In this document: positions 34,594 through 44,034 of the stretch, one piece after another | How the letters are laid out: each line of letters starts with the position of its first letter | How positions within the stretch are numbered: position 1 is the stretch's first letter | Assembly: GCA_013298765.1 (NCBI GenBank) | Contig: JAAFJA010000002.1 | Coordinates: 486,413 to 550,412, forward strand | DNA: 64,000 bases | Direction: 5' to 3' | Source: Betaproteobacteria bacterium | GTDB lineage: Bacteria > Pseudomonadota > Gammaproteobacteria > Burkholderiales > Casimicrobiaceae | Notes under the pieces: generated by a model | Databases searched by the model: none | Told to the model about the DNA's origin: nothing | The model's input: the letters and a program-made list of their open reading frames with translations, nothing else | Made by a program: the position numbers and the translations under genes

Positions 34594-37554
34594 ATGAACG
34601 ACGGAGCGCATACCCAACCCAAGCCGTTTGACGCGTCGCACTGGAAGCGAGTCAACCAAGCGCTAGATCAGGCGCTCGAGCTTGATGGCACTGACGCGGA
34701 GACGTTTTTAGACGCCCTTGCCAGCGAAGATGCAGCGCTCGCGGTGGAAGTGCGCCGCCTACACGCTCGCGCGACGGGGCTCGCCCAGCCAAACCCGACG
34801 CTTCCAACGATGCTTGCACCTGCTGCGCGCGGCCTAACCACGGAACTTGCCACCGTGTTTCGGGATATCGGTTCGAAATCTCCGTTGGCGGAGCGCGGTT
34901 TCGATGATCTCTTACAACGCGCGCTTCGCGCCGAACGCGCTACGCAGCGCGCACGACACTTCGACGGAGAAATTTGCGGTGCATGGCGATTGCGCCACGT
35001 GATCGGTAGCGGCGGCATGGGCGAAGTGTGGCTCGCGGAACGCGCCGACGGCCTTTACGAGGCGAAGGCCGCAGTCAAATTTTTGCGGCACGATGGCGAC
35101 GCCGAGCGATTCGAAGCACGGTTCTCACAAGAGCGCGCACTCCTCGCGCGCCTCAACCATCCCGGCATCGCGCGCCTCCTTGATGCAGGGCGTCAAGGAG
35201 GCGCGCCGTTTCTGGTGCTCGAATATGTTGCGGGAGAAAACCTGCTGGACTACGTGCGCGAACACGCCCCAAGCGTTGAGGAGCGCCTTGCGCTTATTCG
35301 CCAGATTGGCGAGGCCATTGCCTACGCGCATTCACAATTGGTCGTACATCGCGATCTCAAACCTTCGAACGTTTTGGTGACGGCCGACGGTCGTGTCAAG
35401 TTACTGGATTTTGGCGTCGCTGGCCTCTTAGCTGATAACGATTTTCAGCAAACCACCGAATCGCCCGCGACCCGAATTGCCGGACGCGGCCTCACACCCG
35501 AATACGCCGCGCCCGAACAGATCACGGGTGAGGCAAGCGGCGTCGCGAGCGACGTTTATTCGCTAGGAGCGCTCGCTTTTCATTTGCTCACAGGTCGACG
35601 CGCGCACATACCGGAAACGCCGGGACGCGCCGCGATGGAGCACGCGATCTTGCACACCGACGCGCCACGCGTGTCTGAGGCCGCTCGGCGGCCATTGCCA
35701 GCGCAAGTCAATGACACGGTAGCGCCTCCGAGCGATCTGACGAGGTTGAACGCTGACATTGACGCCATCATTGCAAGCATGATGCGGCGCGATCCGCACG
35801 CACGTTATCGCACTGCGGGCGAGGCGCTTGCAGATCTCTATCGTTTCTCCTCACACCGCCCGATTGCAGCGCGCGCGCAGGACCGCGCCTATCGCACGCG
35901 GCTCTGGCTGCGACGTAATCGGCTTCCCTTTGCGCTGGCGGTGTCGCTCATGGCAGCCCTTGTGGCGGGGCTCGGCGTTTCTCTGTGGCAAGCCGAGCGC
36001 GCACGCGATGAGGCCGACCGCGCGAACAAAACCGCCGACTACTTGGTGGAGCTTCTTGCCGGTGCAGACCCGGATCTGCATGGTGGCAATTGGCCCTCTG
36101 CGCTAGACCTGATCGAGCGAGCCGAACGCGACTTAAAAACACGCTTTCAAAACGAACCAAGCGTCGAACAAAAAATATCGCAGAGCGTCGCAACCACACT
36201 GCGGCGACTTTCTCGGTTTCAGGAAGCGAAACCCATCGCCGAGCGCTCCTACCTACTGAGTCGCTCGCTCTACGGAGACAACGCCGAAAGCACGCGCATT
36301 GCCGCAGCGCTGCTTGCCGACATCTTTTACTGGCTAGACAACAATCCCGAGGCAACAACATTGGTTGAGCGGGCGCTGGGCGATCGCCCAGCGCCCGTGC
36401 CGGAATGGTGGCGCGAAGCGTTTTTGCTCAGAGCGAATCTCGACTCTGAGCGACGCGAGTTTGAAAAAGCGCATGTCGGCTACGACGAGTATCGCGAATT
36501 GATTCGCGGGCATCCGTTTGAGTCCTGGCTTGCCGCAGAGTCTGAGACTGATCGCGCGACCTCGATGGAAAGTGAAGGCCGCCAAAAAGAGGCGCTCGCG
36601 CTGCACAATCGTCACCGCGCAGCCCTCGCGAACCCGCCGAAGCATGTGGCACGCCGGATCGCACTCACGAACCTGAACAACGGCGATGTAACTCGCTTGT
36701 TCATGGGGCAATTCGAGAACATGGAGATTGCATTTCGCGACAACTTGACCAACTGGGATCAGCTCGCGGGGCGCATCAATCGGCACAGTATCGAGGCAGT
36801 AGGGCGACTCGGACTTTTCTACTATCACTCAGAGCGACCACAAGAGGCGCTCGCGATGTTTCGAGAAAAGAAAACGCGGCTGGAGGCCTATCGAACACGA
36901 TCCGAGGCGGACGAATTTTTCGTGCAAATTGACATCCTCGAAACGCAATCGAAGTATCTGCTTGAAGGCGGCGAGACAATTCTGCAGCGCGCGGCCCAAA
37001 CCGAGCGCGAAATTCTCACCGCGAAGACACTCGATAAATCCACCACCGACCGCCTCTTGCAACGCGTCGCTCTCGTGCGCCTGACGTTTGGCGATTCGAC
37101 TGCGCTGGTTCGAAGCGTTGCTGCGTTGCCGCCTCCAAAGGAAACGGCGGGTCAGCGCCCAACGAGAGCGGCCACGCGCTGGCTGGCACTCGCGAGTCTG
37201 CATGCGGCCAATGGAAGCTTCTCCGATGCATGCAGCGCGGCATCGTTCGCTGCTGATAATTTCGGCCACAAGCTACAAGCGCTAGTCGCCGCGCCAATCG
37301 AGCTTCGGCGAGCGCTTTTTTGCATGCTGAGCGGAAACCAACAAACTCAGGCGTACCTCGTGTCCGCGCGACGCGCACTGCCCGTCGAATTGCCGCGCGA
37401 GCATCGGCTGTGGCGCGTGCTCGAACATCTAGAACGCTCAGCGCGGAGCCAAACAAAGGATGAGGTCCTTGAATCGCAGCGGATTCTCGCCCGGGAACTC
37501 AGCATTCCCGGCATAGCTTCGCTTCATCCAGCGCTGCTTGGCCTCATTTTTTAG
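34594..37554 (+). CDS. Membrane Ser/Thr protein kinase with TPR-like sensor region (pair 1)
   Basis: 986 residues. Cytoplasmic kinase domain at about 130-420: G-loop IGSGGMGEVW (138-147), Lys162, Glu180, HRDLKPSN (252-259) and DFG (272-274). One membrane helix follows near 450-470 (FALAVSLMAALVAGLGVSLW), then about 500 residues of helical TPR-like repeats, predicted outside the membrane. Co-transcribed with the ECF sigma gene 35 bases upstream. The same architecture recurs at 51.6-54.5 kb. Confidence 0.92.
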   Translation: MNDGAHTQPKPFDASHWKRVNQALDQALELDGTDAETFLDALASEDAALAVEVRRLHARATGLAQPNPTLPTMLAPAARGLTTELATVFRDIGSKSPLAERGFDDLLQRALRAERATQRARHFDGEICGAWRLRHVIGSGGMGEVWLAERADGLYEAKAAVKFLRHDGDAERFEARFSQERALLARLNHPGIARLLDAGRQGGAPFLVLEYVAGENLLDYVREHAPSVEERLALIRQIGEAIAYAHSQLVVHRDLKPSNVLVTADGRVKLLDFGVAGLLADNDFQQTTESPATRIAGRGLTPEYAAPEQITGEASGVASDVYSLGALAFHLLTGRRAHIPETPGRAAMEHAILHTDAPRVSEAARRPLPAQVNDTVAPPSDLTRLNADIDAIIASMMRRDPHARYRTAGEALADLYRFSSHRPIAARAQDRAYRTRLWLRRNRLPFALAVSLMAALVAGLGVSLWQAERARDEADRANKTADYLVELLAGADPDLHGGNWPSALDLIERAERDLKTRFQNEPSVEQKISQSVATTLRRLSRFQEAKPIAERSYLLSRSLYGDNAESTRIAAALLADIFYWLDNNPEATTLVERALGDRPAPVPEWWREAFLLRANLDSERREFEKAHVGYDEYRELIRGHPFESWLAAESETDRATSMESEGRQKEALALHNRHRAALANPPKHVARRIALTNLNNGDVTRLFMGQFENMEIAFRDNLTNWDQLAGRINRHSIEAVGRLGLFYYHSERPQEALAMFREKKTRLEAYRTRSEADEFFVQIDILETQSKYLLEGGETILQRAAQTEREILTAKTLDKSTTDRLLQRVALVRLTFGDSTALVRSVAALPPPKETAGQRPTRAATRWLALASLHAANGSFSDACSAASFAADNFGHKLQALVAAPIELRRALFCMLSGNQQTQAYLVSARRALPVELPREHRLWRVLEHLERSARSQTKDEVLESQRILARELSIPGIASLHPALLGLIF

Positions 37555-37835
37555 CCATTCGTCACCGCCGCGTTCATCGATGTTCGTTTCGTTGGACCTT
37601 GATTTCACGATGTGAGCTCCCGTGATGTCGTAATTCGCGGGTGGGTGCCGTCTTTACTATTGAACCGTGATGTCTCCCTAACCGACTCACGGTTCACGCG
37701 CCAAGTTTCCTCACTTCGCGCGTTTGCCGATTCCCCCGGATTGGCATGCGTTCACCGAAAGCAAATGCGATGTGGAATCGCGCTTCAGGTCGCGCTTGTA
37801 AGCTCGGTCCTCCACGAGCTTACAAAAAGTCTTCT
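37555..37835. other. Noncoding region with two strong hairpins; candidate RNA or long 3' UTR
   Basis: Between the kinase stop and a terminator at 37836. It holds a perfect 10-bp inverted repeat TGAACCGTGA (37661-37670)/TCACGGTTCA (37687-37696) and a perfect 9-bp hairpin GTAAGCTCG (37798-37806)/CGAGCTTAC (37815-37823). No convincing open frame. It may be a small RNA or a structured 3' UTR. Confidence 0.4.
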
Positions 37836-37863
37836 TAGCCCGCCTTGTGCGGGCTATTTTTTA
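37836..37863 (+). terminator. Intrinsic terminator
   Basis: TAGCCCGC CTTGT GCGGGCTA stem of 8 bp followed by TTTTTTA, oriented for plus-strand transcription from the sigma/kinase pair or from an RNA gene in the preceding gap. Confidence 0.88.
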
Positions 37864-37871
37864 TATACGTC

Positions 37872-37965
37872 GCGTTAGGCCTTATTTGATTGGGGCTAAG
37901 GCGATAATTTACACAAACTCGGTTTAATCTATTATTGCGTTTAGCCCCTTTGCATAAGGAAATTA
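37872..37965. repeat. AT-rich paired-palindrome element, copy D (best conserved hairpin)
   Basis: The two 29-bp arms are at 37880-37908 and 37931-37959; they pair with few mismatches around the shared GGGGCTAA core, leaving a loop of 22 bases. The left arm contains TTGGGGCTAAGGCGATAAT, the right arm ATTATTGCGTTTAGCCCC. It lies directly behind the terminator at 37863. Confidence 0.75.
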
Positions 37966-38053
37966 AGCGAATAATTTATAGTATGTCTAATTGATGTGAT
38001 ACGCATTTTTATACGTTCAAACTTCACCATCGCGCATGTTTATTGCGGATACA

Positions 38054-38080
38054 TTGCGTAAACACTGTTTCACGCAATTT
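38054..38080. promoter_or_regulatory. Inverted repeat upstream of aroG, candidate operator
   Basis: TTGCGTAAACA and TGTTTCACGCAA form an imperfect inverted repeat (one bulged base) about 50 bases before the aroG start. AroG genes are commonly feedback-regulated; in enterobacteria TyrR boxes are TGTAAA-N6-TTTACA, and this site resembles but does not match that. No regulator gene is nearby. Confidence 0.35.
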
Positions 38081-38129
38081 CGTGTCTTGTCGTAGAATCG
38101 CTGCAACGCACAAAAAACTAAGAGATGAC

Positions 38130-39206
38130 ATGCCCAACTCCTTGAATCGCCAGGTTGACGACGTTCGAATCAGAGACATTTTCGAACTCGCACCGCCCTC
38201 GCATTTGCTGCGTGAGTTCAAGCCAAACGATCAAGTGGAGCAACTGGTCTTCGATACCCGGCGCGATATTCACAAAGTGCTTCATGGCGCGGATGATCGC
38301 TTAGTGGTAATCGTCGGCCCCTGCTCGATCCACGAGAAGAAATCCGCGCTTGAATATGCGCATCGCCTCAAAGCGCTGCGCGATGAACTTTCTCGCGATC
38401 TTGTCGTCGTCATGCGCGTCTACTTCGAGAAACCCCGCACAACAGTCGGCTGGAAAGGGCTCATCAATGATCCATTCTTAGACGGTAGCTTCAAAATTAA
38501 TGAAGGTCTGCGCTTAGCGCGCGAATTGCTGCTCGACGTTAACGAAATCGGTGTTCCCGCGGCGACTGAATTCCTGGATACGCTCACCCCGCAGTACTAC
38601 GCGGATTTGATCTCTTGGGGAGCCATCGGTGCGCGCACGACCGAAAGCCAAGTGCATCGTCAGCTCGCCTCCGGCATGAGCTGCCCAATGGGCTTCAAAA
38701 ACGGCACCGACGGTAACATCAAAATTGCCGTGGATGCGATCAAGGCGGCAGCCGCGCCCCACTTCTTCCTATCGGTCACCAAAGGCGGCCACAGCGCGAT
38801 TGTTTCGACCAATGGCAATGAAGATTGCCATGTCATCCTGCGCGGCGGCAAAGCACCCAATTACGACGCGGCGAGTGTGCAAACAAGTGGCGCAGAGCTT
38901 GCAAAAGCGGGTTTGCCGCAACATTTGATGATCGATTTCTCTCACGCCAATTCGAGCAAACAGCACGAGAAGCAAATCGAAGTCTCCGTCGATGTGGGTC
39001 GCCAAATTGCAGCGGGCGACTCGCGCATTTTCGGCGTCATGATCGAATCGCATCTGAGCGGTGGCCGTCAGGATTTGACGCCCGGTAAGTCGCTCGACTA
39101 CGGCGTATCGATTACCGATGCGTGCATCGACTGGGCGGCGACCGAAGGCGTACTCCGCCAGCTCGCGAGCGATGTGCAGAAGCGCAGACTCGCTCAGCCA
39201 GAGTAA
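38130..39206 (+). CDS. aroG: 3-deoxy-7-phosphoheptulonate (DAHP) synthase, class I
   Basis: About 358 residues from MPNSLNRQ. First enzyme of the shikimate pathway, condensing PEP and erythrose-4-phosphate. Type I-alpha (AroF/G/H) signatures: VVIVGPCSIHE, RVYFEKPRTTVGWKGLINDP, PAATEFLDTLTPQYYADLISWGAIGARTTESQ, HLMIDFSHANSSKQ, MIESHLSGGRQ, YGVSITDACIDW. An upstream start at 38043 lies before the inverted repeat and is unlikely. A decayed copy of its 3' end lies 2.9 kb downstream. Confidence 0.96.
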   Translation: MPNSLNRQVDDVRIRDIFELAPPSHLLREFKPNDQVEQLVFDTRRDIHKVLHGADDRLVVIVGPCSIHEKKSALEYAHRLKALRDELSRDLVVVMRVYFEKPRTTVGWKGLINDPFLDGSFKINEGLRLARELLLDVNEIGVPAATEFLDTLTPQYYADLISWGAIGARTTESQVHRQLASGMSCPMGFKNGTDGNIKIAVDAIKAAAAPHFFLSVTKGGHSAIVSTNGNEDCHVILRGGKAPNYDAASVQTSGAELAKAGLPQHLMIDFSHANSSKQHEKQIEVSVDVGRQIAAGDSRIFGVMIESHLSGGRQDLTPGKSLDYGVSITDACIDWAATEGVLRQLASDVQKRRLAQPE

Positions 39207-39228
39207 ACAACAGCTATTGGCGACTCCG

Positions 39229-39308
39229 GGCGAAGGCCGGGATTGACGTCGCTCCATAGCCGTAATCGCGTTCAACTCACCAGAGCGCGGTCGATCCCGG
39301 CCTACGCC
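39229..39308. repeat. Imperfect inverted repeat between convergent aroG and the RCC1 gene
   Basis: Arms GGCGAAGGCCGGGATTGAC (39229-39247) and GTCGATCCCGGCCTACGCC (39290-39308) pair with two mismatches over 19 bp, loop of 42 bases. Possibly a dispersed repeat or bidirectional terminator without a U-run. Confidence 0.55.
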
Positions 39309-39394
39309 AGGATGCGCCTACAAATGTCCCGCCGCTCGTAGTGAGCCTGTCGAACCATGAGCGGAAATTCGCCGAGGAGGCGTTGCTCGACGCC

Positions 39395-41776
39395 CTACGG
39401 CGCAAGCCCTCTCACCTTGCACACTTGCACCAGGTAATTACGAATCTCGGGCCAACTCGTGCGCGTTGCGCCTGCGCCAACGACTCCGTTCGTTACAGCA
39501 GAGCCAGAGAGCCCTGAGATCGCTCGCGTGTACAAAACGCCATCAGTGGTGGGCGAGTAGCTGCCATTGCCGTCGAGATCGATATCGCAGCGGGTGTTGC
39601 TGATGTAGTACGGTGTGACTTGATTGGCGGTGCCGGTGCCATCACCGAGTTGACCGGACGCGTTGGAGCCCCAGCAACGAAGCGCGCCGCTGGTGAGGCG
39701 GGCACAGCTGTGGTTGCCGCCAACCTCGATTTGCGCGGCGTTGGTAATGCCGTAGGCGGGCACCGGGGTACTTTGGTTGAGCGCGAAGCCGTTGCCTAGC
39801 TGCCCACCCGTGCCTATGCCCCAGCAGCGCACGGCACCTGTGGCAAGCACGGCACAGGTGTGGAAAGTGCCCGCGCTCACACCAGTGGCGTTGGCGATCC
39901 CACTCACGCTAACTGCGATGACGGTGTTGGTGGTGCTGCCGTTACCCAGCTGCCCGTTGTTGTTTGAGCCCCAGCACACGATGTTGCCGCTGGTCAGTAG
40001 GGCGCAGCTGTGCCCAAAGCCAGCGCTGACACTTGTTGCGTTACTGACCCCTGTGACCGTGACCGGAGTGCTGCTACTGGTGGCCCCACCGTTGCCGAGT
40101 TGTCCGCCGGTGCCCACGCCCCAGCAGTGCACGCCACCGCCGGTGAGTACTGCGCAGCTGTGCCCGGTGCCCGCGCTGACGTTGGTGGCGTTGGCAATGC
40201 CAGTGACAGTGACCGGGGTGCTGCTGTTGTTGGTGGTGCCATCACCGAGCCGGCCGCTGCCGTTTGAACCCCAGCATTGCACGGTACCGCTCGCGAGTGC
40301 CGCGCAGCTGTGAGTGCCCCCCGCACTTACCTGGGTCGCATTGGTAATGCCGGTGACCGTGACCGGGGTGTTGCTGTTGACCGTACTGCCATTGCCTAGC
40401 TGGCCACTGTTGTTGCTGCCCCAGCATTGCACGCCGCCACTGGAAAGCACCGCGCAGCTGTGGTTTTCCCCTGCGCTCACGCTGTTCGTGGAGCCGACTC
40501 CGGTGACAGACGCCGGGATATTGCGACTGGCGGTGCTGCCAGTGCCGAGTTGTCCCAAGCTGTTGTTGCCCCAGCACTGCGCGCCGCCCGTTGAAGATGC
40601 CGCACAGGTGTGAGTGCCCCCGGCGCTGATGCTGACAGCGTTGTTAATGTCAACGACCGCTGCGGCTGTGATGCTGGTGGCTGAGGCGGCGTTACCGATT
40701 TGGAAGTTGTTATTTGCGCCCCAGCACTGCACGCCACCGCCTGCGAGCAGCGCACAGGTGTGCTGACCGCCCGCGCTGATGCTGGCAGCGTTGCCAATGT
40801 CGGTCACGGACACTGGGGTGTTTGTCGAGGTGGTAGCACCACTGCCAAGCCGCCCGTTGTCGCCTAAACCCCAGCATTGTGCGACGCCACTGGCTAGCAG
40901 GGCGCAGCTATGGAGACTGCCCGCTGTGACGCCGATGGCATTGATGATGCCAGTGACGGTCACCGGGGTGCTGCTATCGGCGTTGATGCCGTTGCCTAGC
41001 GCGCCAAGGCTGCCGCCGCCCCAACACCGAATGCTGCCGCTCGCAAGTAGTGCGCAGCTGTGTAATAAATTCGCGCTGACGCTCAGCGCGTCGCCAATCC
41101 CAGTCACCGGGACCGGAACGTTACTATCGGCAGTTGCTCCGTTGCCGAGTTGTCCGTTCAGGCCAAAGCCCCAACACTGCACGCTGCCGCTGGTGAGCAC
41201 GGCGCAGCTGTGCGCTTGCCCTGCGCTCACCCGGATCGCGTTGGAGATTCCAATGACGGTAGCCGGGGTGCCGCTAATGTTGTTGTCGCCGTTGCCGAGT
41301 TGCCCGCTGCTGTTGTACCCCCAGCACTGCACCGCACCTGTTGCCAGCAGCGCGCAGCTGTGGTTGTAGCCCGCGCTCACGCTGATGGCGTTGGTAATGC
41401 CGGTGACCGGCACGGCAATAGTGCTGTCGTTGGGGATGTTGCCACTGCCCAGCTGTCCGTTAAGGTTCGCGCCCCAGCATTGCACAGTGCCATTGGCGAG
41501 CACAGCGCAGCTGTGCGCTTGGCCCGCACTGACTTGCGTAGCGCTGTTGATACCGGTGACCGATACCGGCACGTTGCTCGCGGCGATGCCGCCATTGCCA
41601 AGTCGCCCGTTACCGCCCGCGCCCCAGCACTGCACGCTGCCGTTGGCGAGCAGCGCGCAAGTGTGGGAGCTACCGGAGGAGATTTGTAGGTAAGGTTGCG
41701 CTAGGGCGGGCGTGGCGATGAGCGTGAGGCAAGCAAGTGCAATCGCGAGCGCGGCGTGCCAGAGGCGCTGACGCAT
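39395..41776 (-). CDS. Secreted RCC1-repeat protein with a dockerin-like C-terminal module
   Basis: About 793 residues from MRQRLWHAALAIALACLTL, whose signal peptide ends ATPALA. Fourteen tandem RCC1-type repeats of about 51 residues follow, each with (S/T)CALLASGxVQCWGxNxxGQLGNG; the paired Cys in every repeat suggest disulfides and export. The coding DNA is a visible tandem array of about 153-bp units. The final 65 residues (CDIDLDGNGSYSPTTDGVLY...LSGSAVTNG) are the same Ca-binding-loop module seen in the SBBP and delta-60 proteins. An upstream ATG at 41956 would overlap the aroG remnant. Function unknown. Confidence 0.88.
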   Translation of the reverse strand: MRQRLWHAALAIALACLTLIATPALAQPYLQISSGSSHTCALLANGSVQCWGAGGNGRLGNGGIAASNVPVSVTGINSATQVSAGQAHSCAVLANGTVQCWGANLNGQLGSGNIPNDSTIAVPVTGITNAISVSAGYNHSCALLATGAVQCWGYNSSGQLGNGDNNISGTPATVIGISNAIRVSAGQAHSCAVLTSGSVQCWGFGLNGQLGNGATADSNVPVPVTGIGDALSVSANLLHSCALLASGSIRCWGGGSLGALGNGINADSSTPVTVTGIINAIGVTAGSLHSCALLASGVAQCWGLGDNGRLGSGATTSTNTPVSVTDIGNAASISAGGQHTCALLAGGGVQCWGANNNFQIGNAASATSITAAAVVDINNAVSISAGGTHTCAASSTGGAQCWGNNSLGQLGTGSTASRNIPASVTGVGSTNSVSAGENHSCAVLSSGGVQCWGSNNSGQLGNGSTVNSNTPVTVTGITNATQVSAGGTHSCAALASGTVQCWGSNGSGRLGDGTTNNSSTPVTVTGIANATNVSAGTGHSCAVLTGGGVHCWGVGTGGQLGNGGATSSSTPVTVTGVSNATSVSAGFGHSCALLTSGNIVCWGSNNNGQLGNGSTTNTVIAVSVSGIANATGVSAGTFHTCAVLATGAVRCWGIGTGGQLGNGFALNQSTPVPAYGITNAAQIEVGGNHSCARLTSGALRCWGSNASGQLGDGTGTANQVTPYYISNTRCDIDLDGNGSYSPTTDGVLYTRAISGLSGSAVTNGVVGAGATRTSWPEIRNYLVQVCKVRGLAP

Positions 41777-41949
41777 CGCGCGGCGTTGCACTAAATGAAT
41801 CGGGTGCGGGCTAAATGTTCGAAGTGATGCAGAGGTGGAGAGCATTGTGAGCTTTATTTGATCTTGGTGCATTGCGCAGCGACGGCGTTGACAGGGCGAT
41901 TGGTGCGCGTCGAATTCTCGGTGATTGATTATTGCGCTTGGGTCGCGTA

Positions 41950-42200
41950 GTGGCAAACACGTGGGCAGTGCGTTCAGGGCGCGTTTGGTGCGAATGGCCG
42001 TGGGCTACGAGCGCATTTTCAGAGCAATGGCCGAGTCGCAGCTACAAGGCGGACGCGAAGCGCTAGTGCCCGGAGGCGCTTGGTCACGGCGTGTCGATCA
42101 CCGATGCCGGCGTCGAATGGTCAGCAACTGAAGGAGTACCGCGTCAACTCGCTGCGGATGTGCAGAAGCAACGCGTGGCGCAGCCCGAGAAGGCCGGCCC
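41950..42200 (+). pseudogene. Decayed 3' remnant of a DAHP synthase gene
   Basis: Plus-strand sequence translates to ERIFRAMAESQLQGGREALVPGG and, after a shift of frame at about 42072, to HGVSITDAGVEWSATEGVPR, QLAADVQKQRVAQPE. These align with the end of the intact AroG (SRIFGVMIESHLSGGRQDL, YGVSITDACIDWAATEGVLR, QLASDVQKRRLAQPE). The 5' two thirds are missing and the reading frame is broken. Nucleotide match to aroG is roughly three quarters, so it is an old paralogue or a diverged duplicate rather than a recent copy. Confidence 0.8.
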
Positions 42201-42237
42201 TCCGCTCGCCCAGCGAGAGCCGTACCAGCGCGCTTGG

Positions 42238-43176
42238 TCAGGACTTTCGCGCTTTCATTTGCACAAGCTTTTCCGCGACCACGGGCGCAAAACGCTTCCC
42301 GGTAGCGTAGCCAATGGCGATGAGCGCGGCGCGCGAGGAGAAATCGGTACTCGGGATTGAGCGCGTATCGGGTCGAATCAGCACATCCGCCTGCTCCGAT
42401 TCGAGCCCTGCAAGCGAGCGTCCCATGATTTCAAAAGCGTGCATCACCTGCTCGTAAGTGCCTAGCGGATTCGCGTTCATCGTGGCGCTACCCACATCAA
42501 CCGCAACCACGAGTTCAGCACCCAATTGACGCGCGGCACGCACCGGCACCGGACTCACCAGTGCGCCATCGACGTAATCGACGTCACCAATCTTTGCTGG
42601 GATAAATACGCCTGGCACACTACAAGAGGCGCGGACCGCAAGTCCAAGATCACCTCGCTGCAACATCGACAACTCGCCGGTGCGCAGCTGTGTTGCGATC
42701 GCGGCGAACGGCGTTTGCAGAGATTCGATGCTGCGGCCGCGAACCGCGAGGTTGACGAAGCGCTGAAGCGAATCACCGACCACCATGCCGCGCTTGCTTC
42801 CCGTCTCAAAGTCCACGATTTCAATGTCGCGCACACGAAGCGCGGTTTCTTCCATCTGCGCTGGACTGATTCCGGCAGCCGCGAACGCGCCGACCAGGGC
42901 ACCAGCCGACGTGCCAACGATTAAGTCGGGGCGTAATCCCGCTTCTTCGAAGGCCTTGATCACGCCGATGTGTGCGAATCCCCGTGCAGCACCACTGCCG
43001 AGAACCAGCGCAAATTTCTTTGTACCAGGCGGACGCGGCGTCGTGCGACGCGGAGCAACAGTCTGAGCCTGCGCGGACGCAGGACTCAGCGTACTTATCA
43101 CGCCAGCCGCCGCCAGAGTCGATGCACCCGCCGCAAGCAATCGCCGACGGTTCAATTGGGTTTTATCGAGGCTCAT
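42238..43176 (-). CDS. Tat-exported patatin-like phospholipase
   Basis: 312 residues. NRRRLLAAGASTLAAAGVIS is a twin-arginine-type signal ending ASAQA. The patatin catalytic dyad is clear: oxyanion GSGAARGFAHIG, nucleophile GTSAGA and the Asp in VDGALVSPVP. Such RssA-like enzymes hydrolyse acyl esters of lipids. Its ATG overlaps the stop of the OmpA-like lipoprotein gene by 4 bases, so both act together at the envelope (inference). Confidence 0.92.
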   Translation of the reverse strand: MSLDKTQLNRRRLLAAGASTLAAAGVISTLSPASAQAQTVAPRRTTPRPPGTKKFALVLGSGAARGFAHIGVIKAFEEAGLRPDLIVGTSAGALVGAFAAAGISPAQMEETALRVRDIEIVDFETGSKRGMVVGDSLQRFVNLAVRGRSIESLQTPFAAIATQLRTGELSMLQRGDLGLAVRASCSVPGVFIPAKIGDVDYVDGALVSPVPVRAARQLGAELVVAVDVGSATMNANPLGTYEQVMHAFEIMGRSLAGLESEQADVLIRPDTRSIPSTDFSSRAALIAIGYATGKRFAPVVAEKLVQMKARKS

Positions 43177-43760
43177 TTGCGCGCTCCTTGTTCGAGCGCA
43201 GCGCGCACGCGTGCTGCGGCATCTTCGAAGCTATTCTGCGGTTCACCGCGCGAAATGTTCTCAATCGTCTCTCCGAGCACGATCACCTCGGAGCGACGAT
43301 TGAGACGGCGACCCGCTTCCACATCGTTGGGCGCCACTGGACGCGTTGAAGCCAAACCATTGGTCTCGATCCGCGATCGCGGCACACCACGGGACACCAA
43401 CGCATCCGCAACGCTCAGCGCCCGCTGCACTGATAGGCGCCGGTTCAGCTCGTCGCCGCCCGTGGCGTCGGTATGTCCCTCAACCAGAATTCGTTTGTCG
43501 GTTTTGGTGAGCAATAAACGGCCCAAGCGATCAAGGTATGGCGCGGAGAGCGTCGCATCAAGCTCTCCACGACCACTCGCGAACAAAACGTTATCGGGCA
43601 GCGTGATTTCAACGCCTCTCGGGGATTGTGAAATAGGCAACACAGGGGGCGGCTGCGTTGCGCTCGGTGCGACGGGCGCGGCCTGCTCTGGTTGACTTGC
43701 GCAGCCGACGGCAAGCGCAGCAGCGATCGCTGCAAAACTAATAGTGCGAATTAGCGACAC
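43173..43760 (-). CDS. OmpA-family peptidoglycan-binding lipoprotein
   Basis: 195 residues with a lipobox (LAVGC, Cys at 20), a Pro/Ala-rich linker and an OmpA C-terminal domain: LFASGRGELDATLSAPYLDRL, ILVEGHTDATGGDELNRRLS and the NRRSEVIV motif whose Asp/Arg contact peptidoglycan. It continues with a 30-residue helical tail. First gene of a two-gene unit with the patatin gene. Confidence 0.92.
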   Translation of the reverse strand: MSLIRTISFAAIAAALAVGCASQPEQAAPVAPSATQPPPVLPISQSPRGVEITLPDNVLFASGRGELDATLSAPYLDRLGRLLLTKTDKRILVEGHTDATGGDELNRRLSVQRALSVADALVSRGVPRSRIETNGLASTRPVAPNDVEAGRRLNRRSEVIVLGETIENISRGEPQNSFEDAAARVRAALEQGARK

Positions 43761-44034
43761 GATGATGTGACCTCGATACGTTTCTTTGTTGACACGGCAC
43801 GATTAAAAAAATCGTAGCGACACGCCTGATTCGGCGCAAAGAAAATTATGTGAGCAAATCTCGCGTTAATTCGCCCCCGAACCAATTGTCAGATGATTCC
43901 TGCGCCATCATCGCGCTGAAAATGATCGACCGCTCAGCCTCCTACGAATGCGTATCAGATTTAGAGGAAATACGCTTGTGCGCAGCGCGCGCAGTGGAAT
44001 GAAAGCGCATAGGTTGTTTCCCTAGAATCCTGGA

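Noticed and set aside
37872-37965. Integron attC site suggested by GTTAGGC at 37874
   Set aside because: Only one core-like heptamer is present, the inverted copies match the six-copy palindrome family instead, and no integrase or gene-cassette array is near.
40779-41369. Plus-strand frames of 80-200 residues opposite the RCC1 gene
   Set aside because: Antisense shadows of the 153-bp tandem repeat; the minus strand has signal peptide, Cys-paired RCC1 repeats and a domain at the end.
39395-41776. CRISPR-like or satellite array in the RCC1 gene
   Set aside because: The roughly 153-bp periodicity is coding and diverged, explained by protein repeats.
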